Positions 57,178 to 64,000 of a DNA stretch of 64,000 bases are shown here, piece after piece. The DNA is from WHSW01 sp963729075 (GTDB taxonomy: Bacteria > Actinomycetota > Thermoleophilia > Solirubrobacterales > 70-9): positions 116,990-180,989 of the forward strand of contig CAVSMU010000006.1 in assembly GCA_963729075.1 (NCBI GenBank), given 5' to 3'. The position numbers and the translations under genes were made by a program. The notes beneath the pieces are model-generated. The model was not told the origin of the DNA. It worked only from the letters and a program-made list of their open reading frames with translations, and did not search any database. Numbering within the stretch: the first letter of the stretch is position 1; every line of letters starts with the position of its first letter.

Positions 57178-57702
57178 ATGTTCAGATCAAAGCTCAAGCG
57201 GGGCTTCTCGCGAAATGCCGTCGCCCTCGCCGCTCTGGTGCTCGCGTTCGCCGTCCTCAGCCCGGCGTCGGCGCCGGCGAAGGCCGGGGGAACCGATCGG
57301 CCCATGGAGGGCTCCGGCTCGGGAACGATCACCCTGGACCCTGTGACGGGCGCATTTACCGGCGTCGTCCCGGGCGTCAGCAGTCATCTCGGGGAGGTCA
57401 CCGTTCAGATAGAGGGGACTGGCGCGCCCACTTCGGACGGGACCTTCGCCGGCAGCGGCACCACGACGATCGTGGCCGCGAACGGCGATGAGTTGACCGG
57501 GACCATGACGTTGACCCAAACGGTGCTTCCCACCGGCCGCACGACCACCACGGTGGCCGTAACGATCACCGGCGGCACCGGACGGTTCGCCGACGCGAGC
57601 GGAACGCTGACAGTGATCTGCCAGTCGGGTGGACCGGCTCTGGTCGACGGGCTGCTGCTGATCAAAGCCGAGTGCAAGTTCACGGGACAAGTCAGCTACT
57701 AG
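57178..57702 (+). CDS. Secreted beta-rich protein, unknown function
   Basis: 174 residues. The signal peptide (NAVALAALVLAFAVLSPASAPAKA) precedes a Gly/Thr-rich beta domain: GSGSGTITLDPVTGAFTGVVPGVSSHLGEVTVQIEGTG, GTFAGSGTTTIVAANGDELTGTMTLTQTV, TVAVTITGGTGRFADASGTLTVIC. The GGTGRF(A)DASG motif recurs in exported actinobacterial beta-barrel-like proteins. Two cysteines near the C-terminus may pair. ATG 57178 is set by AGAGG. Confidence 0.83.
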   Translation: MFRSKLKRGFSRNAVALAALVLAFAVLSPASAPAKAGGTDRPMEGSGSGTITLDPVTGAFTGVVPGVSSHLGEVTVQIEGTGAPTSDGTFAGSGTTTIVAANGDELTGTMTLTQTVLPTGRTTTTVAVTITGGTGRFADASGTLTVICQSGGPALVDGLLLIKAECKFTGQVSY

Positions 57703-57723
57703 GAGGTTCGAGCCGGCGGTCGG

Positions 57724-57746
57724 GGGCTCTCCCTGGGAGAGCCCTT
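57724..57746 (+). terminator. Intrinsic terminator-like hairpin after the 57178 gene
   Basis: GGGCTCTC (57724-57731) and GAGAGCCC (57737-57744) form a perfect 8-bp stem with a 5-nt loop, 22 bases after the stop, followed by TT only. Confidence 0.55.
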
Positions 57747-57831
57747 GGCCACCCGGCTCGACGCGCTCGACCAAGAGCGCCAGGTAGGCGCGGCGGACGA
57801 ACGCGCGGCTAAGTAAGGGTTCTCTCGTCCT

Positions 57832-57987
57832 CTAGTAGTAGTGACGCCGACCGCCCACTGCGCGGCCCAGCGCGCCCAGTATCCAAAAGATCACGCCTAG
57901 GACGGCCAAGATGCCACCGATGATCCAAAGGATGGCGCTGTTAAAGATAATCGCGAGGATGAGCAAGACGACGCCAACAGTGATCAA
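57832..57987 (-). CDS. Small two-helix membrane protein (DUF6131-like)
   Basis: 51 residues from TTG 57987: MITVGVVLLILAIIF, then NSAILWIIGGILAVLGVIFWILGALG, ending GRAVGGRRHYY. Two membrane helices and a basic aromatic tail resemble a small actinobacterial family I associate with DUF6131. GGGAGGAA lies six bases upstream of the TTG. There is no ATG or GTG candidate, so it is easily missed. Confidence 0.72.
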   Translation of the reverse strand: MITVGVVLLILAIIFNSAILWIIGGILAVLGVIFWILGALGRAVGGRRHYY

Positions 57988-58147
57988 CGTGTTCCTCCCA
58001 GGCTCGATGGATTCGTCAGCATCGCGACTCTATCCGCCGTGGCCACCGCAGCAACGCCGTACGTTTGGGCCAGTACGGGGCCACGGAGCACAGAGGTTGT
58101 AACCCGCTCCCAACGCGGAATCGCGAGTTCGCAGGCGCTTCTAGAGA

Positions 58148-58193
<46 letters not shown>

Positions 58194-58346
58194 CGAAGAC
58201 GGTTACGACGGCAGACGACGCCAGACGACGCAAGGCCCGTTTCGCCACTGCCCATGCGGGATCGCGGGCGGTCGAACCGCATCGGACAAGCGGAGTCGGT
58301 TCCGCCCGAACCGCCGACGTAGTGGCGTTGTAGTGGCGTCGAGCAT

Positions 58347-59416
58347 TCAGCCCTGCCCGGTCTCGATGTTGAGGTCGGCCCTCGCGTCGAGCCGCGCGCG
58401 GATCGCGTCCTCGGAGTCGCGGGCCAGGTGCCCGTAGGTGCGGTCGATCATCTTCACGCTCGTGCCCATCACCCTGGCCAGCTCGAAGATCGAGACCCCG
58501 GCGGCGAGCGCCTCGGTGGCGAAGGTGTGGCGCAGCTGATACGGGCCGCGCTGCCTGATCCCGGCCGCGTCGAGCGCCGGATACCAGTCGCGGGTCCGCC
58601 ACCCGTCGAGTCCGATGTGCCCGCCCCTGGCGCGGGGAAGACGAGCCGCGTATCGAGCCGGGGCGGAAGCCGGTCAAGTGCGTCGAGCGCCCGGGCGCTC
58701 AGCGGGACGCGTCGCCGCGAGCCGATCGGTCTTCGGGTACGGGGTCAGGGCGCCGTCCGCGAAGCGGCGCTGGACGAGCACCGCCGGGCCGGTGCGGTCG
58801 ACGTCGCTGCGCTCGAGCGCGGCCCACTCGTTCGTCCGCAGTCCGGTCTCGGCGGCGAAGGTGACGAGCGGCCCGAACACCGGCCCGATCTCGACCTCGA
58901 TCGCGTCGATCTCCTCGGGGGTGAACGGCAGCAGCTCCTCGGAGCGCGGCTCCGGGTTGCGGCCGGCCTCGACGGCGGGGTTGCGGGTCATGTAGCGCCA
59001 GCGGACGGCGGCGCCGAGCGCCTGGCGGAGCGCCAGGGTGAGCCGGTAGCGGGACGTGTCGGCGAGCCCGGCCCGCCAGCGGGCGACGTCGTCGGCGGCG
59101 CCCTCGAGCTCGGCGAGCGTCCAGTCGCCGAACGTCTCGCCGCGCCGGTCGCGAGCCGCTCCGCGAGCGTCTTGCGCGTGCGCTCGGCGACGGTCGCGCC
59201 GTGGCGCTCGAGGAACAGGTCGCAGAACTCGTCGAAGGTGATCTCCGGCGACGGCGCGCCGCGGTCGAGCCTCGGGGCGACGTTGTCGGCGAACCAGCGG
59301 CGCGCCTCGGTCTTGGTCTTGAACCCGGCGCGCTGCGGTCGCCGGCCGTCCTCGGGCCAGCGGATTCCGTAGCCGGTGGCGGTGCGGAAGACGCTGCCGG
59401 TCGTTCAGCGTGGCAT
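58347..59416 (-). pseudogene. Tyrosine recombinase (integrase) with a nonsense codon and frameshifts
   Basis: Reading from ATG 59416: MPR, an in-frame TGA (59407-59405), then TTGSVFRTATGYGIRWPEDG, an SAM-like N-domain (EITFDEFCDLFLERHGATVAERTRKT), a shift near 59160, GDWTLAELEGAADDVARWRAGLADTSRYRLTLALRQALG, then TGLRTNEWAALERSDVD (first catalytic Arg). It shifts near 58725 and 58630, then QLRHTFATEALAAGVSIFELARVMG and DRTYGHLARDSEDAIRARL (catalytic Tyr), ending at 58347. Full length would be about 350 residues. It is next to the tRNA-Asp fragment, as integrases usually are. As written it is not expressed. Confidence 0.85.
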
Positions 59417-59417
59417 C

Positions 59418-59676
59418 TCAGTTCTCCTCGTCGTCGGGGGTAGCTAGCGCGGGATAGCCTAGCCGCTGGGCGGCGCCAGCCGGGGTAGCTAGCACTCCTC
59501 GTCGTGGCGTCGCCCGCTCTTGCAAGCCACTCCTCGATCTCGTCCTCGCGGAAGCGAACCGCGCCGCCGGGCAGCTTGATCGCCGGGAGCTCCCCACGCC
59601 GTGTCCAGCGGAGCACGGTCTCGGGCGAGACGCCGAGCAGGTCGGCGACTACGCGGGCGGTGAGGAGGCGGCTCAT
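59418..59676 (-). pseudogene. Excisionase-type HTH protein (frameshifted)
   Basis: MSRLLTARVVADLLGVSPETVLRWTRRGELPAIKLPGGAVRFREDEIEEWLARAG is a MerR-like/Xis winged helix. Near 59500-59515 the frame shifts, and the natural C-terminus RGVLATPAGAAQRLGYPALATPDDEEN appears in the other frame, ending TGA one base before the integrase ATG. The start ATG 59676 has GAGGTG upstream. The HTH domain itself is intact. In function it would direct excision with the integrase. Confidence 0.82.
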
Positions 59677-59697
59677 CGGTTCACCTCAGCCACCACG

Positions 59698-60893
59698 TCA
59701 GGGACAGGGGACAGGGTTGGGGTCAGGGTGGTCGTCCTCGATGAAGGGCCGAATCTCGAAATGGCGGACCGCTTGCCCGTCTCGGCGCGGGTCGATGTAG
59801 CCCTCGCTGATCAGGCACTCGCGAGCGCGGTCGACGTACTCGGCCTTCCCCCCGACGGCGCCGCGTAGCGCGGTGATGCTGAGCCCCGGTTTGTGGGCCA
59901 CCGCCCGCGAGACCTTCTCCATGTAGCCGGTCGGGCGGAAGGTGTCGCACGTCGCTGGCGGTGGCTCAATCGCGAGGTCCATCGCCCCGCCGGGGAGCGA
60001 GGTCGCGATCATCTCGGCGACGAGCTTGTGCCGCGCGAGCCTTCGAACGTGGCCTGGGCGATCCTTCTCCACCCTGATCAGGACGCGCCCGGTCAGCCCC
60101 CGGCCGAGGGGCTCCTTCACATTCAGGTGATAGGCGATGTCGACCTTTGCGAGCTTGTGCTGTGCCCCGATCGAGTAGCGCCGCGGGCGTCGCCGTCCTT
60201 GACGACGTGGTCGTTGAGGAAGACCGCGATGCCGCGACGCCTGAGCCCTTGCGGAAGGTCGCGCATCCAGTTTGCGACCTCGGTGTTGTCGCGAAGGTCG
60301 ACGCCGTGGATCGCAAGCGCATCGGTGAGCCCATCGATGACGGCGAGCGTCGGCCGGAAGGTCGCGAGCACGTACTCGATCGCCGCCCGTCCGGCGTCGT
60401 CTAGGGGTTCATCGGGGCGGACGTAGTGGAATCGCTCGGCGATCGCGTCAACGTGAACCCCGAGCGCCGTCAGCCGGTCCACGGCAGCCGCGGCCTCGTC
60501 CTCGAAGTCGATGTAGAGAACGTGGTCGCCCGCGGCGATCCGCTCCGAGCAAGCCTTCATCGCGAGCCAGCCCTTGGCGCCCTCAGGCTCGCCGGCGCAG
60601 AGGTGGACCTTGCCGCCGTAGAGAAGGAACTCGCCATCGGTGCGGGCGAGCATCCCCGGTGGAGGCTCCGGGTCGGCGTCCCCTTTGAGAATCGGCTCTA
60701 GGTCGACCGGCCCCCAGCTAGAGCGACCGTGATCAGGATTCGCCCCGTTCGCGCGCGAGAACTGGTCGGCCTTGACCGCCTCCTCCCGCGGAACGGACAC
60801 GTGGTAGCAGGACCAGCACCTCAAGCCGAAGCGTGAATCGAGAATCTCGCCGTGCGCCCTGCCGCACCGGCTGCAGGCCGTGGCGGTAATCAT
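59698..60893 (-). CDS. RepA-like AAA_25 ATPase of the element (one frameshift)
   Basis: The N-terminus has a zinc-ribbon-like CSRCGRAHG ... CWSC, then an ATPase core: LYGGKVHLCAGEPEGAKGWLAMKA (unusual Walker A), HVLYIDFEDEAAAAVDRL (Walker B), LAVIDGLTDALAIHG and GIAVFLNDHVVKDGDARG. Near 60180 the frame changes, and RYSIGAQHKLAKVDIAYHLN-type sequence continues into MKEPLGRGLTGRVLIRVEKDRPG and a winged-helix-like C-terminus (ITALRGAVGGKAEYVDRARECLI), ending at 59698. This family acts in plasmid or ICE replication. The shift would truncate it. Confidence 0.8.
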
Positions 60894-61171
60894 CGCCCAC
60901 CTCCACGCCGACGGAACGCGGTCCCGCGGTCCAAGCAGGGTTCTATAGTCCGGGCCGAGGGTTGCATCCTCTTCCTATCGTTCTCAGGCCCCGGCTCCGC
61001 CCGGGGTCTCGCGTTTGCAGGCACTAGCCGAGCCCGAACCGCACGCGAGAGGGCGCGCGGCCGGGCCGGCTGTCGCTCGCTCACGTCGCGGAGCGAGCCC
61101 TCCGGGCCGGGAAGCTCAGCACCCCTCGGGTGTGAGGATGCTCTGGTTCCCTGCCGAGGTCCGAAGAAGTC

Positions 61172-61711
61172 TCAGTCGGCGGCGGAGCCCCAGTCCTCGG
61201 GGCTGTCGTCGTCGCGAAGGGGGTCGTATTCGAGCGCCTTCGCCAGTTCCGCCACGCGGTATTGCTCGGCGAGCATCCTCCCCTCAGCGAGGCGTTCGGC
61301 GCAGGTGCCGCAGAGATAATCGCCCTCGTCGTCGACCTCGCCGCCCCTACAGAGCACAGGGCCGTCGGCTCCGACGAATGCGGCGACAGCGGAGCAGGAC
61401 ACGCAGAGGAGTTCTTCCTCGCCAGGTTTGCGTACGCCCTTGTCTCCGAGCGCCTCCATCTGCTTCGCCACTGCGACCGCGTCCGCCCACTGTTCGCGGT
61501 CGAGGAAGTCGGAGTACTGGTCGGGGTAGGCGTCCTCGTTGCGCAGACGGACGGCCGTGCCCTTCGAGCCGCGGTGACGGCGTACCCGCTCACGCGCTCG
61601 GGCGCGTCGGCAGGCCGGATCGTGGCAGTACTTCGGCGGCCGCCCGCGGCCCGACCACTCGACGGTGTTCGGGCAGCCGCTACGAGCGCACGATATTTCC
61701 CCTCTACTCAT
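61172..61711 (-). CDS. Element-encoded zinc-ribbon protein
   Basis: 179 residues. Residues 8-45 carry CARSGCPNTVEWSGRGRPPKYCHDPACRRARARERVRRHRG, a C-C-C-C zinc finger with a basic tail. A charged helical middle follows, then a second CXXC...CXXC cluster (LLCVSCSAVAAFVGADGPVLCRGGE, YLCGTCAERL). The pattern suggests a DNA-associated protein typical of actinophage or ICE accessory genes. The gap 60894-61171 above it holds nothing clear. Confidence 0.75.
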   Translation of the reverse strand: MSRGEISCARSGCPNTVEWSGRGRPPKYCHDPACRRARARERVRRHRGSKGTAVRLRNEDAYPDQYSDFLDREQWADAVAVAKQMEALGDKGVRKPGEEELLCVSCSAVAAFVGADGPVLCRGGEVDDEGDYLCGTCAERLAEGRMLAEQYRVAELAKALEYDPLRDDDSPEDWGSAAD

Positions 61712-61758
61712 TACGTAACAGAAACTAGCTCGCAGCCCGGCGGACGCGATCTACGCAC

Positions 61759-61986
61759 TCACCGCCGCCCATCTGGCCGCTGACGGCGCGGCCCGAACTT
61801 GTCGAGCTCTGCAAACCGTCCGTCATCGTCGTGAAGGAGCTGCTCGAACTCCTCATCCAGCTCCCGCGAGCCCACGTCGTCCTCAATCCGCAGCAGCGTC
61901 CGGATCGCGGTGCAGCGGGCGGTTGGGTTGGTCTTTTCGTCTCGGATTATTCCCTCGAGGATCTCGACCATCTCGTCGGTCTTCAT
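61759..61986 (-). CDS. Small acidic element protein
   Basis: 75 residues, MKTDEMVEILEGIIRDEKTNPTARCTAIRTLLRIEDDVGSRELDEEFEQLLHDDD, resembling small phage proteins encoded near terminase or HNH genes (MVEILEGIIRDE...ARCTAIRTLLRI). AGGAGCACGC precedes ATG 61986, giving a good SD. It is likely part of the integrated element. Its specific role is unknown. Confidence 0.75.
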   Translation of the reverse strand: MKTDEMVEILEGIIRDEKTNPTARCTAIRTLLRIEDDVGSRELDEEFEQLLHDDDGRFAELDKFGPRRQRPDGRR

Positions 61987-62097
61987 GCGTGCTCCTGTCT
62001 ATGGGGGGCGTTTTTCCTTATGGCTAGCTGCGCGGCGATTATTCAGAGCGGCCTGCATCGGTTAGTGACCCTCCCCCCGGGGGTAGCCGCGCGGCAG

Positions 62098-62463
62098 ATG
62101 CCTCAGGAGAACTTCGACCCATCTCCTAACTCGCGCGAGGAACGAATCGGCCAAAACGAGGCTTGGTCGCGGACGCTCAACGAGCGGACCAGAGCGAATA
62201 TGGCCGGTACTCGAAAGGTGATGGCCGGATTTCGATGTGAATGCTGGCAACCAGGCTGCACCGAGCGCATCCATCTGTCCCTCGATGACTGGAAGCTGGT
62301 CCGCGCGGAACCCAACCAATTTGCTGTCGCGCCTCATCATGTCGCCGAGAGCGTCGAGGCGGTGACTCAGAGGTGCGGCGAGTTTTGGCTGGTCGAGAAG
62401 TTCGGTGAGGCAGGGAAGGTCGCTGAGGAACTGGCGGACCCTGACGGCTCCCCGTCGACGTAG
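62098..62463 (+). CDS. Hypothetical protein with a CXCXPXC zinc-like motif
   Basis: 121 residues from ATG 62098. The N-terminal helix is SREERIGQNEAWSRTLNERTRANMAG, then GFRCECWQPGCTERIHLSLDDWKLVRAEPNQFAVAPHHVAESVEAVTQRCGEFWLVEKFGEAGKVAEEL. The type recurs in Thermoleophilia-like genomes (from memory). The start has no good SD, so ATG 62098 is provisional. It lies divergent from the small acidic gene at 61986. Confidence 0.68.
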   Translation: MPQENFDPSPNSREERIGQNEAWSRTLNERTRANMAGTRKVMAGFRCECWQPGCTERIHLSLDDWKLVRAEPNQFAVAPHHVAESVEAVTQRCGEFWLVEKFGEAGKVAEELADPDGSPST

Positions 62464-62741
62464 CTGGTCGTCAGGCTCGCGCATCGCGCTCATCGACGGT
62501 CCGTACCATCGTCGTCGCTCTCGGCCGACCTTCGCGTGGCATGCGAACGGCGCCGCCCAAGAGAGGTCAGGGCGACGCCGCCGCGCCCAGGGGGGATATC
62601 CCGCGTAGGCATCCCCGCCCTGGTCCGACCCGACTCCCCGCTCGCCGACTCGGTTAACGACTGCGCGAGCCACTATCAAGGGCTGCGTCGGCTAGACCGT
62701 TCTCGAAGCCGCCGGGCTGTCGGAGTAGGCGATGTCGCAGG

Positions 62742-62805
62742 GGAACGTTGGGGCGACTTGACGCCCAGACCCCTACGGAATACGGTCGAGCCCTCCCAGC
62801 GTTCC
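62742..62805 (+). promoter_or_regulatory. Structured leader candidate upstream of the allene-oxide-cyclase-like gene
   Basis: GGAACGTTGGG (62742-62752) pairs with CCCAGCGTTCC (62795-62805), ten of eleven Watson-Crick plus one G-U, enclosing a 42-nt loop. An alternative inner hairpin, GGGCG (62751-62755)/CGCCC (62762-62766), competes. The structure ends six bases before the SD AGAGGAGG of the next gene. Confidence 0.4.
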
Positions 62806-62824
62806 TTCTCCAGAGGAGGCATCC

Positions 62825-63256
62825 ATGCGCAAGTTCGTGCTGGCCGGGGTTATCGCGACGCTCGGCGTCGCCATGCTCGCGATCCCGGCCTCCGCATCGT
62901 TCGATCGTCACTTCAGCGTGATCTCGAAGCAGGTGTCGGGCGGGCCAGTTGGCGAGAACGCCTTCCGCTTCAAGGACAAGCTGCTCCAACCGCACAACCG
63001 CAGCAACCGCGTCGGTCGCGACGAGGGGATATGCAGGGCGGTATCGCGGCGCGCGATCAAGTGCCACGCCGTCGTCCACCTCAATGGCAAGATCGGTGGC
63101 TTCGGCGATATCCGCGTCCGCGGCAATATCGGGCGGGGCGATAACAGGTTCAACGTCGTCGGGGGAACCGGTGATTTCAACGGCGTCGCTGGCAAGATGC
63201 TGCTCCACAACGTGAGCCGGAGGGCGGACAGGCTCCACTTCGACTTGGTGCGCTAA
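62825..63256 (+). CDS. Secreted allene-oxide-cyclase/dirigent-like protein
   Basis: 143 residues. The signal peptide is MRKFVLAGVIATLGVAMLAIPASA, then FDRHFSVISKQVSGGPVGENAFRFKDKLLQPHNRSNRVGRDEGICRAV, and GFGDIRVRGNIGRGDNRFNVVGGTGDFNGVAGKMLLHN, a pattern like the eight-stranded barrel of the allene-oxide-cyclase/dirigent superfamily. AGAGGAGG lies five bases upstream. A biological role in bacteria is not established. The GC codon use matches neighbours. Confidence 0.83.
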   Translation: MRKFVLAGVIATLGVAMLAIPASASFDRHFSVISKQVSGGPVGENAFRFKDKLLQPHNRSNRVGRDEGICRAVSRRAIKCHAVVHLNGKIGGFGDIRVRGNIGRGDNRFNVVGGTGDFNGVAGKMLLHNVSRRADRLHFDLVR

Positions 63257-63843
63257 CGAAAACGAGACGAGCGAGGGGCGCCCGGGCTGAGGGAGTAGGG
63301 CGTCTATCGAGCCGCCGGTCGCCTCGAGTCTCGGGCCTATGGCGTTTTTGCGTAGCGCGCTGGACGGCGGTCTTTTCGACGTGCTGTCCCAAAAAACGGT
63401 CATCCGAGTACCTCCGAGCGCAGCGGGTAAGCGAAGAATGGTGGGGCCGTCGCTTCGGCGGCCCTTGCCCTGTCCGCCGCCGGACTCACGGCGCCGCCGC
63501 GGTGCAGGTGCAGGACGGATGAAACGGTGGCGATCTAATCGTCGGCCGTTCAAAAAACCCTGCTCATGCGTCGAAGCTTGTTTTCCAGGCGGTTTGGCGG
63601 GAAGACGAGTGGCGGCGGGAAAAGTTCACTGGCAGGTTCCTTTCGAAGGGGAGGAAGCGCGCCGTGACTCCCGCTGCGTGACGGCGCCGTCACAAGGCTG
63701 CCCCTCGGCGGCGCCGCTCGCGCGCAACGTCCGGCAGCTCGTCGTCTGAAAGATGACGCCGGGGAGCAGGAGGCCCGAGGCCGCCTCCGCTCGCCCGGCC
63801 CTCGGCGGGGAGGTCTGTGTCCGCCAAGCTCACGCCTCGAAGC
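63257..63843. other. Intergenic stretch without a clear gene; contains a hairpin
   Basis: About 590 bases with several open frames but none with a plausible start, SD or domain. GGGCCG (63444-63449) and CGGCCC (63459-63464), extended inward by CG/CG and a CTT loop, form a terminator-like hairpin about 190 bases after the previous stop. AT-rich patches (63381-63390, 63550-63585) break the GC-rich background and may be promoter or element-end sequence. Confidence 0.45.
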
Positions 63844-64000
63844 TCACATTCGCAGCGGCCTCGTCTCGATGGCCTTGTTCAACTCGTCGAAGCGAGCCCT
63901 CGCCTCGGCGAGGCCGAGGTCGGCGAGGTCGGGCTCGCGCGGAACAGCGAACACCTGGGCGAACGCCTTAAACAACGTCGCCGTCGGGAACCGCGCGCTG
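63844..64000 (-). CDS. Partial CDS, C-terminal 52 residues
   Basis: A frame enters from the right edge: SARFPTATLFKAFAQVFAVPREPDLADLGLAEARARFDELNKAIETRPLRM, stop TGA 63846-63844. Most codons end in G or C, the coding signature. The C-terminus is helical. No family can be named. Its start is outside the window. Confidence 0.6.
   Translation of the reverse strand, partial: SARFPTATLFKAFAQVFAVPREPDLADLGLAEARARFDELNKAIETRPLRM

Noticed and set aside
58255..58300. GGTCGAACC T-arm-like stretch
   Set aside because: It is a simple self-complementary stretch without a cloverleaf.
63339..63749. Plus-strand frame of 136 codons near the right end
   Set aside because: Uneven codon use, no SD or recognisable domain; likely non-coding.

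Overview
The window is a very GC-rich bacterial chromosome segment. Nearly every real frame has G or C at the third codon position. GTG and TTG starts are common, and neighbouring genes often overlap by 1-8 bases (ATGA, GTGA or TGATG junctions). The gene content points to a deep-branching actinobacterium, most likely class Thermoleophilia (Solirubrobacterales-like). Supporting features are secreted proteins with lysine/arginine-rich C-terminal tails, LLM-family flavin oxidoreductases beside beta-oxidation genes, small family-restricted membrane proteins, and an allene-oxide-cyclase-like secreted protein. This placement is inference; no rRNA gene is present to confirm it.

From 1 to about 22 kb the layout is mostly housekeeping on the minus strand. 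A mau-like redox cluster (988-3883) encodes a MauE/MauD fusion, a Tat-exported ten-cysteine protein resembling the methylamine dehydrogenase light chain, and a MauF/CcdA-like membrane protein fused to a propeller-like domain. It is followed by nadA, an fpg-like glycosylase (plus strand), nadC coupled to a FIST protein, prfB with a classical CTT-TGA-C programmed frameshift, a trypsin-like protease and tag. A long same-strand series then runs lysA-hom-thrC-comF-hpf-epimerase-secA. hom is flanked on both sides by unusual 7-bp intergenic repeats.

From about 22 to 34 kb come an envelope block (hydrolase, repeat-rich anchored protein, M23 peptidase, cell-wall-binding-repeat-like protein) and a fatty-acid or acyl-CoA catabolism block (acyl-CoA dehydrogenase, methyltransferase, two LLM oxidoreductases, thiolase, 3-hydroxyacyl-CoA dehydrogenase). 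The acyl-CoA dehydrogenase and the thiolase share a TetR-type palindrome upstream. From 34 to 48 kb lie a CBS-domain membrane protein and a tight cassette for guanidino or ureido nitrogen compounds (PLP decarboxylase, DDAH-like enzyme, M20 carbamoylase, FMN reductase, APC permease). These are followed by an enolase-superfamily enzyme, ferritin, an orphan histidine kinase, an ArsR/SRPBCC/DHFR-like module and a BBE-type FAD oxidoreductase.

From 48 kb onward the sequence turns accessory and eroded. A LuxR/AAA regulator, a UspA gene just upstream, a beta-helix surface protein, phage-like fragments, an integrase, an excisionase and a Rep-like ATPase all carry frameshifts. Two near-identical tRNA-Asp 3'-end fragments (51162-51195 and 58149-58183) lie in direct orientation with no intact tRNA nearby, marking past site-specific integration. 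The mobile element begins at 58148 and was not seen to end inside the window. Core genes next to damaged ones are intact, so the indels are either real decay or locally poor sequence; this cannot be settled from the sequence alone.
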